Shown in pieces: positions 16,804 to 27,029 of a stretch of 64,000 nucleotides of DNA (position 1 is the first letter of the stretch; the number at the start of each line of letters is the position of its first letter). A program made the position numbers and the translations under genes. A model generated the notes under the pieces. The model worked only from the letters and a program-made list of their open reading frames with translations, was not told the origin of the DNA and did not search any database. This DNA comes from Pseudomonas putida (GTDB lineage: Bacteria > Pseudomonadota > Gammaproteobacteria > Pseudomonadales > Pseudomonadaceae): assembly GCF_002741075.1 (NCBI RefSeq), contig NZ_CP016634.1, forward strand, positions 124,001 through 188,000. Direction: 5' to 3'.

Positions 16804-17691
16804 ATGGCAAGTCATGAGCACTACTACGTCCCGGCGCAGAGCAAGTGGCCGATCATCGCGACCATCGGGATGTTCATCACGGTGTTCGGCCTGGGGACCT
16901 GGTTCAACGACCTCAAGGCCGGGCACCCCGAGTCCCATGGGCCGCTGATCTTCTTCGTCGGCGCGTTGTTTCTGGCCTATATGCTGTTCGGCTGGTTCGG
17001 TGCGGTGGTCAGGGAAAGCCATGCCGGGCTCTATAGCGCACAGATGGACCGCTCGTTCCGCTGGGGCATGAGCTGGTTCATTTTCTCGGAGGTGATGTTC
17101 TTTCTGGCGTTTTTCGGCGCGCTGTTCTACGTGCGGGTGCTGGCCGGCCCCTGGCTCGGTGGCGAGGGGCACAAAGGCATCGCCCACATGCTCTGGCCGA
17201 CGTTCGAATTCGCCTGGCCGCTGCTGCATACACCGGATCCGAAGCTGTTTCCGCCGCCCAAGGAAGTCATCGACCCGTGGCACCTGCCGCTGATCAACAC
17301 CATTTTGTTGGTCAGTTCCAGTGTGACGGTCACCATCGCCCACCATGCCCTGCGCAAGAACCATCGGGGGCCGCTCAAGCTGTGGCTGGGGCTGACCATC
17401 CTGCTGGGCTTGTCGTTCCTGGCGCTGCAGGCCTACGAGTATCACGAGGCCTATACCCAGCTGGGCCTGACGCTGGGCTCGGGGATCTACGGCGCGACCT
17501 TCTTCATGCTCACGGGGTTTCACGGTGCCCACGTGACCTTGGGCACGCTGATCCTGATCGTGATGTTCTGCCGCGTGCTGCGCGGGCATTTCAATCCAGA
17601 CAAGCATTTTGGTTTCGAGGCGGCCAGCTGGTACTGGCACTTCGTCGATGTGGTGTGGGTGGGGCTGTTCATCTTCGTGTACGTGCTCTGA
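16804..17691 (+). CDS. coxC: cytochrome c oxidase subunit III
   Basis: 295 aa from ATG 16804, with AAGGAGAACAGCA upstream; the open frame extends into ctaG but that start is unsupported. Seven membrane helices with subunit III signatures (HEHYYVPAQSKWP, SWFIFSEVMFFLAFFGALFY, FHGAHVTLGT, WYWHFVDVVWVGLFIFVYV). It is an integral structural subunit of the oxidase. The extended loop between helices II and III (about 115-165) is usual for the bacterial caa3/aa3 type. Confidence 0.96.
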   Translation: MASHEHYYVPAQSKWPIIATIGMFITVFGLGTWFNDLKAGHPESHGPLIFFVGALFLAYMLFGWFGAVVRESHAGLYSAQMDRSFRWGMSWFIFSEVMFFLAFFGALFYVRVLAGPWLGGEGHKGIAHMLWPTFEFAWPLLHTPDPKLFPPPKEVIDPWHLPLINTILLVSSSVTVTIAHHALRKNHRGPLKLWLGLTILLGLSFLALQAYEYHEAYTQLGLTLGSGIYGATFFMLTGFHGAHVTLGTLILIVMFCRVLRGHFNPDKHFGFEAASWYWHFVDVVWVGLFIFVYVL

Positions 17692-17757
17692 ACCTTGTGA
17701 AGGCAACTGTCTTTAAAGAGCACCGACGGGCCAGGTAGGAGCGGGTCAGGTGAGAAC

Positions 17758-17961
17758 CTAGAAGGGGGCGTGGGAGACCAGTTGGCCGCTGATCAGGCCC
17801 CAGGCCACCAGGGCAATGGTCAGGGAGGCCAGGGTGACCCGCACAGTCAGGGCCTTGAGCAAGCGGGTCGAGTGTTCGTCGTCCTTGACCAGAAACACCA
17901 GCCCGCTGAACAGGCTGGCGATGGTGGCCAACAGCATCAGGACAATCGCGGCCTTGAGCAT
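17758..17961 (-). CDS. small twin-transmembrane protein (DUF2909-like)
   Basis: 67 aa on the minus strand from ATG 17961. Two hydrophobic helices (AIVLMLLATIASLFSGLVFLV and LASLTIALVAWGLISG) separated by a charged loop (KDDEHSTRLLKALTVR). It matches the small DUF2909 proteins that lie between coxC and SURF1 in Pseudomonas. The function is not known; a role in oxidase assembly is suggested by position. It is transcribed against the operon. Confidence 0.75.
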   Translation of the reverse strand: MLKAAIVLMLLATIASLFSGLVFLVKDDEHSTRLLKALTVRVTLASLTIALVAWGLISGQLVSHAPF

Positions 17962-18024
17962 GGCGAAACTCCGGGGGAATGCGGTGATGATTCTAAGTAT
18001 AGCGATCGACCTGGCGAGGCCGCG

Positions 18025-18765
18025 GTGAAGCCGTTTCGCCCAGGCCTGGTACCGACCCTGGTGGTGCTCGCGCTGCTGCCGGGCCTGATTGCGCTCGGCT
18101 GCTGGCAACTGGGTCGTGCCGATGAAAAGCGTACGCTGCTGGCAAGCTACGCCGAACGCCGGATCGAGGCGCCACTGGCCAGCGCCCAGCTGCCGCAGGT
18201 GGCTGATCCGGCCTATCGTCGCGTGCACCTGTATGGCCGCTTCGATGGGGAGCACAGCTTGCTGCTGGACAACAGCATCCGCGATGGACGGGTCGGCGTG
18301 GAGCTGCTGCAGCCTTTCCATGACCAGGCCAGCGGCCTGTGGCTGCTGGTCAATCGGGGTTGGCTGCCTTGGCCAGATCGTCGCGACCCCGTCCGTTTCG
18401 ATACCCCCGCGCAGGCCCTGGCCCTCGAAGCCTCGGTCTATGTCGCGCCCGGCGCCACCTTCCAGTTGCACCCCGACCCGGTCGGCGGCCAGTGGCCGCA
18501 CCTGCTGACCGCCGTCGCCCCAGCCCAACTGTGGCAACAGCTGGGGCGTGAAGGCTTCGCCCATGAGCTGCGTCTTGAGGATGGCCCAGCCAGCTACCGG
18601 CTGGACTGGCCGGTGGTCGCCATGGGCCCGGAAAAACACCTGGGCTACGCCGTGCAATGGTTCGCCCTGGCCACGGCGTTGGTGCTGCTCTACCTCTACT
18701 TCGGTTGGCATGACAAAAAGGAGAACACCCATGGGCGGCGTAACGAGTCCACTGGACATGCCTGA
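18025..18765 (+). CDS. SURF1-family cytochrome oxidase assembly protein
   Basis: 246 aa using GTG 18025 (VKPFRPGLVPTL); no ATG fits the N terminus. Two membrane helices at the ends (VPTLVVLALLPGLIALGCWQLGR and YAVQWFALATALVLLYLYFGW) flank a periplasmic domain with LLDNSIRDGRVGVELLQPF and LLVNRGWLPW. SURF1 proteins help insert heme a into subunit I. The end overlaps the next gene by 35 bp. Confidence 0.9.
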   Translation: MKPFRPGLVPTLVVLALLPGLIALGCWQLGRADEKRTLLASYAERRIEAPLASAQLPQVADPAYRRVHLYGRFDGEHSLLLDNSIRDGRVGVELLQPFHDQASGLWLLVNRGWLPWPDRRDPVRFDTPAQALALEASVYVAPGATFQLHPDPVGGQWPHLLTAVAPAQLWQQLGREGFAHELRLEDGPASYRLDWPVVAMGPEKHLGYAVQWFALATALVLLYLYFGWHDKKENTHGRRNESTGHA

Positions 18766-19315
18766 ACGTGGCAAAGCCAGAAGCCGCGGGCGTTTGCAAC
18801 TGATCCTGATCCTGCTGGTGGTGTTGGGGCCGATGATTCTGGCCACCAGCATGTACAAGCTGCAGTTCTGGGTGCCCGAGGGTCGCAGCTATCACGGCGA
18901 GATGATCGGCAACGGCGAAAGCCGCGCCGACATCGGCATCGATGCCCAGGAGGCGCGCTGGCAATTGCTGGTCAGTGCCCCGGCAGCCTGCGCCAAGGAC
19001 TGCCAAGCGCTGGTATACCTGGCGCGGCAGATCCAGATCGGCCTGGGCCGCGATGCAAGCCGTGCCAGCCATGCCTTGGCCACCGCCCAGCCACTCCCTG
19101 GCGATTACCAAGGCACCCTTGAGCGTGAGTACCCGCAGTTGCAACGTTACCCGCTGGATACCCAGCGCTATGGCCAGAAGGTCGAGGCGCCTGGTCCGCA
19201 GTTGTGGATCGTCGACCCCCACGGCAACCTGGTGCTGCGCTACGACGCCAAGGTCAACGGCAAACAGGTGCTCGACGACCTGCGCCATCTGCTCAAGCTG
19301 TCCAACATCGGCTAG
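18731..19315 (+). CDS. membrane-anchored SCO/thioredoxin-like protein of the cox cluster
   Basis: 194 aa from ATG 18731 after AAGGAGAACACCC; it overlaps SURF1 by 35 bp. One N-terminal helix (about 22-42) is followed by a periplasmic domain. It is annotated as hypothetical in related genomes, but it contains CAKDC (Cys87, Cys91) after a beta strand (WQLLVSAPAA) and a late VDPHGNLVLRY. These correspond to the CPDIC and DHSGN elements of the SCO protein at 21279-21911. It could be a second copper- or thiol-handling assembly factor. That reading is inference from the pattern. Confidence 0.8.
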   Translation: MGGVTSPLDMPERGKARSRGRLQLILILLVVLGPMILATSMYKLQFWVPEGRSYHGEMIGNGESRADIGIDAQEARWQLLVSAPAACAKDCQALVYLARQIQIGLGRDASRASHALATAQPLPGDYQGTLEREYPQLQRYPLDTQRYGQKVEAPGPQLWIVDPHGNLVLRYDAKVNGKQVLDDLRHLLKLSNIG

Positions 19316-19324
19316 GAGGCCGCC

Positions 19325-20398
19325 ATGGCCAGACCCGGATATCGCCTTGCTGTGTTCGCCACCGTGCTGGCGCTGCTGGTCGTGCTGCTCGGTGCCTATA
19401 CTCGCCTGACCCACGCCGGCCTGGGCTGTCCCGACTGGCCAGGCTGCTATGGCTTCATCGGTGTGCCCAAGACCGAAGCCCAGCTGGCTCACGCCGAACT
19501 GCGCTTCCCGGACCACCCAGTGGAAGAGGCCAAGGGCTGGGCCGAAATGGTCCATCGTTACTTCGCCGGCACCCTGGCGACGGTGATCGCGCTGTTGGCC
19601 TTCCAGGCTGTACGTCGTCATGCCCGGGATGGCCAGCCCTACCGTCTACCGGTGCTGTTGCTGGGGGTGGTGCTCGCCCAGGCGGCGTTCGGCATGTGGA
19701 CGGTCACCCTCAAGCTTTGGCCGCAGGTGGTCACCGCCCATTTGCTGGGTGGCTTCACCACGCTCAGTTTGTTGTTCCTGTTATCCCTGCGTCTATCGCG
19801 CGCCTTTGCGCCGTTGCCCAAGCTACCGTTGAGTCTGCGTCGGGTGGCTGCGCTGGCGCTGTTGGTGGTGATCGGGCAGATCGCCCTGGGGGGTTGGGTC
19901 AGTGCCAACTATGCCGCGGTGGCTTGCATCGATCTGCCCACCTGCCACGGTCAATGGTGGCCGTCGGCGGACTTCAGCAACGGCTTTCACCTGACCCAGC
20001 ACGTGGGGCCCAACTACCTGGGTGGGCAGTTGGACAGCGATGCCCGCACGGCCATCCACATCAGTCACCGGCTTGGGGCGTTGATGGTTGTCGGGGTGCT
20101 GCTGATGCTGAGCTGGAAGCTGCATCGCAACGGCCTCACTGGCCTGGCTCGGCTGGTGCTGCTGGTGCTTGGTCTGCAGGTCTGCCTGGGGATCAGCAAT
20201 GTGCTGTTCCATCTGCCGCTGGGCGTGGCCGTGGCGCATAACGCGGGCGGAGCCCTGCTGCTGCTGAGCATGGTGCTGGTGAACTATCGGATTCGCGTGG
20301 TGGACAAGGTCCGCGTCGGCCATGGCTGGCGCCTGACACCGGTCACCAGCGCGGGTGGCTCTGTGCACACGAGGGCTGACGCGTGGCGACGCTTCTGA
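19325..20398 (+). CDS. ctaA: heme A synthase (COX15/CtaA family)
   Basis: 357 aa, eight hydrophobic helices. Starts 9 bp after the previous gene. Family marks: [17 protein letters not shown] near the N terminus, [12 protein letters not shown] (heme His), [19 protein letters not shown], and ISHRLGA and [12 protein letters not shown] late. It oxidises heme O to heme A for the oxidase. The end overlaps ctaB by 16 bp, indicating translational coupling. Confidence 0.94.
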   Translation: MARPGYRLAVFATVLALLVVLLGAYTRLTHAGLGCPDWPGCYGFIGVPKTEAQLAHAELRFPDHPVEEAKGWAEMVHRYFAGTLATVIALLAFQAVRRHARDGQPYRLPVLLLGVVLAQAAFGMWTVTLKLWPQVVTAHLLGGFTTLSLLFLLSLRLSRAFAPLPKLPLSLRRVAALALLVVIGQIALGGWVSANYAAVACIDLPTCHGQWWPSADFSNGFHLTQHVGPNYLGGQLDSDARTAIHISHRLGALMVVGVLLMLSWKLHRNGLTGLARLVLLVLGLQVCLGISNVLFHLPLGVAVAHNAGGALLLLSMVLVNYRIRVVDKVRVGHGWRLTPVTSAGGSVHTRADAWRRF

Positions 20399-21282
20399 GT
20401 GAACGCCGGACGCGGGCCGGTTGGCGCGACTACCTGGAGCTGACCAAGCCGAAAGTGGTTGTGCTGATGCTGATCACTTCGTTGGCGGGCATGTTCCTGG
20501 CCACCCGGGCGGGGGTGCCCTGGCCCATCCTGGTGTTCGGAAACCTGGGAATTGCCCTGTGCGCCGGGGGCGCGGCGGTGGTCAATCATGTGGTGGACCG
20601 GCGCATCGATGCACTGATGGCCCGCACCCACAAGCGCCCTCTGGCCGAAGGCCGGGTCGCGCCCTTGCCGGCGCTGGGCTTCGCACTGGCCTTGTCGCTG
20701 ACGGGCATGGCTGTGCTGCTGGTGTTCACCAACCCCCTCACCGCCTGGCTGACCCTGGCTTCGTTGCTGGGTTATGCCGTGGTCTACACCGGTTTTCTCA
20801 AGCGTGCCACGCCGCAGAACATCGTCATTGGTGGCCTGGCTGGCGCGACGCCGCCGCTACTGGGCTGGGTGGCGGTGAGTGGGCACATGAGCGCCGAGCC
20901 GTTGCTGCTGGTGCTGATCATCTTCGCCTGGACCCCACCGCACTTCTGGGCCCTGGCGATCCATCGCAAGCAGGAGTACGCCAAGGCGGACATTCCCATG
21001 CTGCCGGTGACCCATGGCGAGCGCTACACCAAGCTGCACATCCTGCTCTATACCTTCGTGCTGCTGGCGGTCAGCCTGCTGCCGTATGTCATCCACATGA
21101 GCGGCCCGCTCTACCTGGCTTGTGCCCTCGTCCTGGGCCTGCGCTTTCTCCACTGGGCCTGGGTGTTGTACCGTGGCACCAGGCCGCACGCTGCGATCAG
21201 GACCTTCAAGTACTCTATCGGGTACTTGTTCCTGCTGTTCATCGCACTGCTTTTGGACCACTACCTGTTGCCGACCTTATGA
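20383..21282 (+). CDS. ctaB: protoheme IX farnesyltransferase (heme O synthase)
   Basis: 299 aa starting at GTG 20383 inside the end of ctaA. UbiA-type prenyltransferase with about nine helices. The Asp-rich active-site motifs are present: [20 protein letters not shown] and [27 protein letters not shown]. It adds a farnesyl chain to protoheme, making heme O, the substrate of CtaA. The gene overlaps the next by 4 bp (ATGA). Confidence 0.95.
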   Translation: MATLLSERRTRAGWRDYLELTKPKVVVLMLITSLAGMFLATRAGVPWPILVFGNLGIALCAGGAAVVNHVVDRRIDALMARTHKRPLAEGRVAPLPALGFALALSLTGMAVLLVFTNPLTAWLTLASLLGYAVVYTGFLKRATPQNIVIGGLAGATPPLLGWVAVSGHMSAEPLLLVLIIFAWTPPHFWALAIHRKQEYAKADIPMLPVTHGERYTKLHILLYTFVLLAVSLLPYVIHMSGPLYLACALVLGLRFLHWAWVLYRGTRPHAAIRTFKYSIGYLFLLFIALLLDHYLLPTL

Positions 21283-21911
21283 CCCGAACCCAGAAAACCG
21301 TCTTCATCCTCGTCGCCGTCGTTGCCTTGATCCTCGGCCTGACCGTCAACAAGGTGCTCAATGGCCGCAACGAGGCGAACCCGGCCGAGCTGATCGATGC
21401 CGGCATCATCCTCCTGCCCCAGAGCCGCACGGTGCCGGATGTGACCATGACCGACCAGGACGGCCGTCCTGTGGAACTGGACCAGCTCAAGGGCAAGTGG
21501 TCGCTGCTGTTCTTCGGCTACACCTACTGCCCCGACATCTGCCCGACCACCCTGGCCCAGTTGCGCCAGGTCAAGAGCGAGCTGCCCAAGGAAGCACTCG
21601 AGCATTTGCAGGTGGTACTAGTGAGCGTGGACCCGAACCGGGACACGCCGAACCAGCTCAAGCAGTACCTGGGCTATTTCGACAAGGACTTCGTGGGCCT
21701 GACGGGGTCGATCGAGGACACCCAGGCGTTGGCCAATGGCCTGAGCATACCGTTCATTCCGGCCGATACCAGCAAGCCGGGGTACACGGTCGATCACAGC
21801 GGCAACCTGGCGGTGGTCGGGCCGGACGGGCGTCAGCGCGGTTTCATCCGTGCACCGTTGAACAACCAGAAGCTGGTGGCGCAGTTGCCGGGGTTGGTCA
21901 AACGGGATTGA
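21279..21911 (+). CDS. SCO1/SenC-family copper chaperone
   Basis: 210 aa, ATG 21279 overlapping the ctaB stop (ATGA). One N-terminal membrane anchor ([16 protein letters not shown]), then a thioredoxin-like periplasmic domain with the copper site CPDIC (Cys84, Cys88) and VDHSGN (His173). SCO proteins metallate CuA of subunit II. It ends the assembly gene run, and an inverted REP pair follows. Confidence 0.95.
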   Translation: MTRTQKTVFILVAVVALILGLTVNKVLNGRNEANPAELIDAGIILLPQSRTVPDVTMTDQDGRPVELDQLKGKWSLLFFGYTYCPDICPTTLAQLRQVKSELPKEALEHLQVVLVSVDPNRDTPNQLKQYLGYFDKDFVGLTGSIEDTQALANGLSIPFIPADTSKPGYTVDHSGNLAVVGPDGRQRGFIRAPLNNQKLVAQLPGLVKRD

Positions 21912-21930
21912 CCTCGCGGCTGAAAAGCTT

Positions 21931-22009
21931 CGCGGGTAAACCCGCTCCCACAGATTCATCGAGGCTCCTTGGCCTGTGGTGTCTCTGTGGAAGCGGGTTT
22001 ACCCGCGAA
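21931..22009. repeat. inverted REP pair
   Basis: CGCGGGTAAACCCGCTCCC (from 21931) and its inverted partner GGAAGCGGGTTTACCCGCG (to 22007) lie between the convergent sco and metQ genes. This is the typical P. putida REP core. It can fold as a long hairpin and may stop transcription from both sides. Confidence 0.85.
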
Positions 22010-22031
22010 AGGCTTAGTGCGATCTGACCGC

Positions 22032-22802
22032 TTAGAACGCCGGAATCACTGCACCTTTGTACTTCTCGGTGATGAACTGCTTCACCTGCGGCGAGTGCAG
22101 GGCGGCGGCCAGTTTCTTGATGGCGTCGGCGTCCTTGTTGTCCGGACGGGCAACCAGGATGTTCACGTACGGCGAGTCGCTGCCTTCGATGACCAGGGCG
22201 TCCTTCTCAGGGTTGAGCTTGGCTTCGAGGGCGTAGTTGGTGTTGATCAGCGCCAGGTCGACCTGGGTCAGCACGCGTGGAATGGTGGCCGCTTCCAGCT
22301 CGCGGAACTTCAGGCCCTTGACGTTGGCGGTGATGTCCTTGACGGTCGACAGGATGTTCTTGTTGTCCTTGAGCTTGATCACACCGGCCTTGTCCAGCAG
22401 CAGCAGGGCGCGGCCGCCGTTAGTGGCGTCGTTGGGGATGACCACGGTGGCGCCGGACGACAGCTCGTCGAGCTTCTTGATCTTGCTCGAGTAGGCGCCC
22501 AGCGGCTCCAGGTGTACGCCGGCAACGCTGACCAGGTTGGTGCCCTTGGCCTTGTTGAACTCATCCAGGTACGGTTGGTGCTGGAAGAAGTTGGCGTCCA
22601 GGCGCTTTTCGGCCACCTGCACGTTCGGCTGGATGTAGTCAGTGAATTCCTTGACCTTCAGTTCCACCCCTTCCTTGGCCAGTTGCGGCTTCACGAAGTT
22701 GAGGATCTCGGCGTGCGGAACCGGGGTGGCCGCGACAGTGAGGGACTCGGCGTTGGCCGAGAAGGCCGCGACAGCGGCGACAACAGCAAGCAGCTTCTTC
22801 AT
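22032..22802 (-). CDS. metQ: methionine ABC transporter substrate-binding protein MetQ
   Basis: 256 aa with a signal peptide (LLAVVAAVAAFSANAESL). NLPA/MetQ family: VAATPVPHAEILNFVKPQLAKEG at the start of the mature part, then FFQHQPYLDEFNK and IPNDATNGGRALLLL. No lipobox Cys is visible in the signal, so it appears to be a soluble periplasmic binding protein rather than a lipoprotein. It is third in the metN-metI-metQ operon. Confidence 0.93.
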   Translation of the reverse strand: MKKLLAVVAAVAAFSANAESLTVAATPVPHAEILNFVKPQLAKEGVELKVKEFTDYIQPNVQVAEKRLDANFFQHQPYLDEFNKAKGTNLVSVAGVHLEPLGAYSSKIKKLDELSSGATVVIPNDATNGGRALLLLDKAGVIKLKDNKNILSTVKDITANVKGLKFRELEAATIPRVLTQVDLALINTNYALEAKLNPEKDALVIEGSDSPYVNILVARPDNKDADAIKKLAAALHSPQVKQFITEKYKGAVIPAF

Positions 22803-22818
22803 TGATCACTCCTTGTGA

Positions 22819-22858
22819 GGGCCGCGACGGCCCCCGAACGGGTCGGCTGGGCCGACCC
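22819..22858 (-). terminator. two intercistronic hairpins between metI and metQ
   Basis: Two perfect dyads: GGGCCG/CGGCCC with loop CGA (22819-22833) and GGGTCGGC/GCCGACCC with loop TGG (22840-22858). No T-run follows, so they more likely protect or tune the metQ message than fully terminate. Binding-protein genes are often more highly expressed than their permease genes. Confidence 0.45.
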
Positions 22859-22866
22859 CATTGGGG

Positions 22867-23541
22867 TTACTTACGGGAAAAATGCACGACCAGTTTGTCG
22901 CCGACGCTCTGCAGAACTTGAACCAGGATCAGCAGCAGGATCACCGTGACCACCATCACGTCGGTCTGGAAACGCTGGTAGCCGAAGCGGATGGCCAGGT
23001 CGCCCAGGCCACCGGCACCGACCACACCGGCCATGGCGGTGTAGGACACCAGGGTGATGGCGGTGACGGTGATGGCAGCGAAGATGCCCGGACGGGCCTC
23101 TGGCAGCAGGGCGCTGGTGATGATCTGGCGGGTGGTGGCGCCCATCGACTGGGTGGCCTCGATGATGCCGCGGTCCACTTCACGCAGGGCGGTTTCTACC
23201 AGACGCGCGAAGAATGGCGTGGCACCTACCACCAACGGCGGGATGGCGCCGGCGACGCCCAGCGAGGTGCCGGTGATCAGCACGGTGATCGGAATCATGA
23301 CGATCAGCAGGATGATGAACGGCAGCGAACGCAGCACGTTGACCACCAGCGACAGCAGCGCGTACACGCCCTTTTGTTCGAACATCTGGCGCGGGCCGCA
23401 CAGGAACAGCAATACGCCCAGTGGTAGGCCCAGCAGCACGGTGAAGAACAGTGAGCCGAACAACATGATCATGGTGTCGATCGTGGCGAGCCAGATTTCG
23501 GCCCAATCGACGTTGGCGAAGAAATTTAGGGCGTCCATCAA
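22867..23541 (-). CDS. metI: methionine ABC transporter permease MetI
   Basis: 224 aa, five or so hydrophobic helices, and the permease EAA loop ([33 protein letters not shown]). It is the membrane channel of the MetNIQ D/L-methionine importer. The start overlaps the metN stop by 4 bp. Confidence 0.94.
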   Translation of the reverse strand: MMDALNFFANVDWAEIWLATIDTMIMLFGSLFFTVLLGLPLGVLLFLCGPRQMFEQKGVYALLSLVVNVLRSLPFIILLIVMIPITVLITGTSLGVAGAIPPLVVGATPFFARLVETALREVDRGIIEATQSMGATTRQIITSALLPEARPGIFAAITVTAITLVSYTAMAGVVGAGGLGDLAIRFGYQRFQTDVMVVTVILLLILVQVLQSVGDKLVVHFSRK

Positions 23542-24545
23542 CGCAGTACCTCCATATGAACATCAGCTGCCTTGAAGCGGGCGAACGCCGCTTCCATGTC
23601 ACCGCCGGTGACGGCGAGCGTGAGCTGTCCATAGGGGACGTCCTTGATGCGGTCGATACGCCCGACCAGGATGCTGTAGTCCACGCCGGTCTCGCGGGCC
23701 ACGGTGCCCAGCAGCGGCGCGTAGGTGGCATCGCCCTGGAAGGTCAGGCGCACGATACGCCCTGGCACGTGGGCGAAGTCGTCGCGCTGCTCGCTTTCGT
23801 CCACCTGCTCGTCTTCCTGGACGAAACGCTTGGTGGTCGGGTGCTGCGGGTGCAGGAACACATCGGCTACCGCGCCTTGTTCGACGATCTGTCCGGCGTC
23901 CATCACCGCCACGCGGTCGCAGACCCGGCGGATCACGTCCATCTCGTGAGTGATCAGCACGATGGTCAGCTTCAGCTCACGGTTGATCTCGGCCAGCAGC
24001 TGCAGGACCTGGGCCGTGGTTTGCGGGTCGAGGGCGCTGGTGGCCTCGTCGCACAGCAGGATCTTGGGGCTGGTGGACAGGGCACGGGCGATGCCCACGC
24101 GCTGTTTCTGGCCACCGGAAAGCTGGGCGGGGTACTTCTTGGCGTGGTCCGACAACCCGACGCGGGCCAGCAGTTCGGTCACGCGTTTGTCGATCTCGCT
24201 GCGCGACAGCTCACCGGCCAGGGTCAACGGCAGGGCGACGTTGTCGGCGACAGTCTTGGAAGCCAGCAGGTTGAAGTGCTGGAAGATCATGCCGACCTGC
24301 TGGCGGAAGCGGCGCAGCTGGTTGGCGTCGAACGCGGTGACATCTTCACCGTCGACGATGATCTTGCCGCCACTTGGGGCTTCCAGGCGGTTGATCAGGC
24401 GCAGCAAGGTGCTCTTGCCGGCGCCGGAGTGCCCGATCAGGCCGAACACCTGGCCATTCTCAATGGTCAGGCTGGTCGGGTTCAGGGCAGGAATATCCCT
24501 ACCGGCGACGCGGTAGGTCTTGTGGACATTTTGAAACTCGATCAC
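23538..24545 (-). CDS. metN: methionine ABC transporter ATP-binding protein MetN
   Basis: 335 aa. Walker [11 protein letters not shown]-loop MIFQHFNLL, signature [15 protein letters not shown], Walker [14 protein letters not shown], followed by a C-terminal NIL (ACT-like) domain (about 260-335, [18 protein letters not shown]) that binds methionine and inhibits transport. First gene of the operon. A TAAAAT box lies about 60 bp upstream on the minus strand. Confidence 0.95.
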   Translation of the reverse strand: MIEFQNVHKTYRVAGRDIPALNPTSLTIENGQVFGLIGHSGAGKSTLLRLINRLEAPSGGKIIVDGEDVTAFDANQLRRFRQQVGMIFQHFNLLASKTVADNVALPLTLAGELSRSEIDKRVTELLARVGLSDHAKKYPAQLSGGQKQRVGIARALSTSPKILLCDEATSALDPQTTAQVLQLLAEINRELKLTIVLITHEMDVIRRVCDRVAVMDAGQIVEQGAVADVFLHPQHPTTKRFVQEDEQVDESEQRDDFAHVPGRIVRLTFQGDATYAPLLGTVARETGVDYSILVGRIDRIKDVPYGQLTLAVTGGDMEAAFARFKAADVHMEVLR

Positions 24546-24769
24546 TGAGCGAACCTTGTGGGGCGCATGGAATTTGGGTCAGCGGTTAGCCGGGGTCGCG
24601 CATTTTAGCCTTTTCCCATAGTTGTTCTTAGCATTTATTTCGCCTTCAACCAATCCGCTGGGCATAACGCGACAACCGGTAATCCGATTGAACGCTCAAG
24701 GGCCGGCTTCAGTCACTACAGGAACGACCCCGAACGGGGCGCCTAAATGCCATGACGAGGAGAGCCGAC

Positions 24770-26914
24770 ATGCCCAGCAAGACTCCGGATTCGCCCAGGG
24801 ACAGCCAATTGGCGGGAACCCACACGCCTGATCGGGCCAACACCAATGCCAAGGTACAGAGCCTGGAGAACATGCGCAGCGATGCCACCGGCCAGGCCTT
24901 GCGCACCAACCAGGGCGTGAAGATCGCCGACAACCAGAACACCCTCAAGTCCAGCATGCGTGGGCCTTCGTTGCTCGAAGACTTCATCATGCGCGAGAAG
25001 ATCACCCACTTCGACCATGAGCGGATTCCCGAGCGTATCGTCCATGCTCGCGGCACGGGTGCCCATGGCTACTTCCAGAGCTACGGCTGCCACGAGGCGT
25101 TGACCAAGGCGAGCTTCCTGCAGGATCCCCAGAAAATCACCCCGGTCTTCGTGCGGTTTTCCACCGTGCAAGGCCCGCGTGGCTCGGGCGACACCGTGCG
25201 CGACGTGCGCGGCTTTGCCGTGAAGTTCTACACCGATGAAGGCAATTTCGACCTGGTTGGCAACAACATGCCGGTATTTTTCATCCAGGATGCGATCAAG
25301 TTCCCGGACTTCGTTCACGCAGTGAAGCCCGAGCCGCACAACGAGGTGCCTACCGGTGGCTCGGCCCACGACACCTTCTGGGACTTCGTTTCGCTGGTGC
25401 CGGAGTCGGCGCACATGGTCATGTGGGCGATGTCCGATCGGGCCATTCCGCGCAGCCTGCGGATGATGGAAGGCTTTGGCGTGCACACCTTCCGCCTGGT
25501 CAACGCCCAGGGCGAGGCCTCGTTCGTGAAGTTCCACTGGAAGCCGCGCCAGGGCGTGCACTCGGTGCTTTGGGACGAGGCGCAGAAGCTTGGCGGCAAG
25601 GACCCGGACTTCCACCGCCGCGACCTGTGGGAGGCCATCGAGACCGGCGATTACCCTGAATGGGAACTGGGCGTGCAGATCGTCCCGGAGGCTGACGAGC
25701 ACAACTTCGACTTCGATCTGCTCGACCCGACCAAGATCATTCCTGAAGAGTTGGTCCCAGTGACGCCGCTGGGCAAGATGGTGCTCAATCGCAATCCGGA
25801 CAACTTCTTCGCCGAAGTCGAACAGATCGCCTTCTGTCCTGGGCATATCGTGCCGGGAATCGACTTCACCAACGACCCGTTGCTGCAGGGGCGTCTGTTC
25901 TCCTACACCGATACCCAGCTCAGCCGCCTGGGTGGCCCGAACTTCCATGAAATCCCGATCAACCGACCGATCGTGCCCAACCACAGCAGCCAGCGCGATG
26001 CGATGCACCGTATGACCATCGACAAGGGGCGTGCCTCCTATGAGCCCAACTCCATCGATGGCGGCTGGCCCAAGGAGACGCCGCCCGCCCCCCATGGCGG
26101 GGGCTTCGAGAGCTATCAGGAGCGCATCGACGGGCACAAGATCCGCCAGCGTAGCGACTCCTTCAGCGATCACTTTTCTCAGGCGCGTTTGTTCTTCCAG
26201 AGCATGAGCCCGACCGAACAGCAGCACATCATCAAGGCCTACAGCTTCGAGCTGGGCAAGGTCGAGCGTGAGGCGATCCGGGCGCGCGAGGTGAACGAGA
26301 TCCTGGCCAACATCGACCTGGGCCTCGCGGCGGCCGTGGCGGCCAACCTGGGCTTGCCGGCGCCGAAGGCTGGAACGGTCCAGGCCAAGGGCGCGAGGCC
26401 TGCGCAGTCACCGGCGTTGAGCCAGATGAACCACCCCGGCAGCGTGGGCATCAAGGGGCGCAAGATCGCCTTGTTGGTGGCCGACGGCGTAGATGGCGCC
26501 AGTGTCGACCGGCTGGTGAAGGCTTTCGAGGCAAAAAGCGCGCGCATCCTGGTGCTGGGGCCGACGTCGGCACCGGTCAAGACTGCTGAGGGCAAGGCGT
26601 TGGCTGTGGATGCTTCGATGGAGGGAATGCCGTCGGTGATGATCGACGGGCTTTGGGTGCCGGCCGGCAAGGCAGCGCTCGGAGCTTTGGGTCAGAGCGG
26701 CGTGGCCAAGCATTACCTGCTCGAAGCCTACAAGCACCTCAAGCCCATGGGGCTGGCCAGTGAGGGCAAGGCTTTGCTGGATGCGTTGGGGCTCAAGGAG
26801 GATGCGGGGTTGCTGCTGGGAGATGATCAGCAGTCGGTGGATGCCTTCGTGAAAGCGCTGGAACAACACCGGGTGTGGGCGCGGGAGGGGGTGGCCGAGG
26901 CGATTCCGGCGTGA
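24770..26914 (+). CDS. katE: large-subunit monofunctional catalase HPII
   Basis: 714 aa from ATG 24770, chosen over 24752 because GAGGAGAG lies 7 nt upstream. It decomposes H2O2. Core motifs: [14 protein letters not shown] (distal His), [29 protein letters not shown], and [14 protein letters not shown] with the proximal heme Tyr. From about residue 560 it has the extra DJ-1/PfpI-like C-terminal domain ([13 protein letters not shown]) that is typical of clade 2 catalases such as E. coli KatE. Stationary-phase control is known for the family but not visible here. Confidence 0.96.
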   Translation: MPSKTPDSPRDSQLAGTHTPDRANTNAKVQSLENMRSDATGQALRTNQGVKIADNQNTLKSSMRGPSLLEDFIMREKITHFDHERIPERIVHARGTGAHGYFQSYGCHEALTKASFLQDPQKITPVFVRFSTVQGPRGSGDTVRDVRGFAVKFYTDEGNFDLVGNNMPVFFIQDAIKFPDFVHAVKPEPHNEVPTGGSAHDTFWDFVSLVPESAHMVMWAMSDRAIPRSLRMMEGFGVHTFRLVNAQGEASFVKFHWKPRQGVHSVLWDEAQKLGGKDPDFHRRDLWEAIETGDYPEWELGVQIVPEADEHNFDFDLLDPTKIIPEELVPVTPLGKMVLNRNPDNFFAEVEQIAFCPGHIVPGIDFTNDPLLQGRLFSYTDTQLSRLGGPNFHEIPINRPIVPNHSSQRDAMHRMTIDKGRASYEPNSIDGGWPKETPPAPHGGGFESYQERIDGHKIRQRSDSFSDHFSQARLFFQSMSPTEQQHIIKAYSFELGKVEREAIRAREVNEILANIDLGLAAAVAANLGLPAPKAGTVQAKGARPAQSPALSQMNHPGSVGIKGRKIALLVADGVDGASVDRLVKAFEAKSARILVLGPTSAPVKTAEGKALAVDASMEGMPSVMIDGLWVPAGKAALGALGQSGVAKHYLLEAYKHLKPMGLASEGKALLDALGLKEDAGLLLGDDQQSVDAFVKALEQHRVWAREGVAEAIPA

Positions 26915-26937
26915 GGTTCGGGGCTGCTTTGCTGCCC

Positions 26938-27005
26938 TTTCGCGGGGCAAGCCCGCTCCTGCAGTAACAGTGGGGCCCCAGTAGGAGCGGGCTTGTCCCG
27001 CGAAA
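26938..27005. repeat. inverted REP pair
   Basis: TTCGCGGGGCAAGCCCGCTCC and GGAGCGGGCTTGTCCCGCGAA flank the palindrome TGGGGCCCCA (26971-26980). It lies between convergent katE and the lipoprotein gene and likely forms the shared transcript end. Confidence 0.85.
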
Positions 27006-27029
27006 GGGGCGCAGAGCGCCCCCAATATC

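Noticed and set aside
21931..22009. Inverted REP pairs considered as a CRISPR array or mobile element ends
   Set aside because: The units are scattered singly as inverted pairs between genes with no regular spacers, no transposase and no cas genes; this is ordinary P. putida REP sequence.
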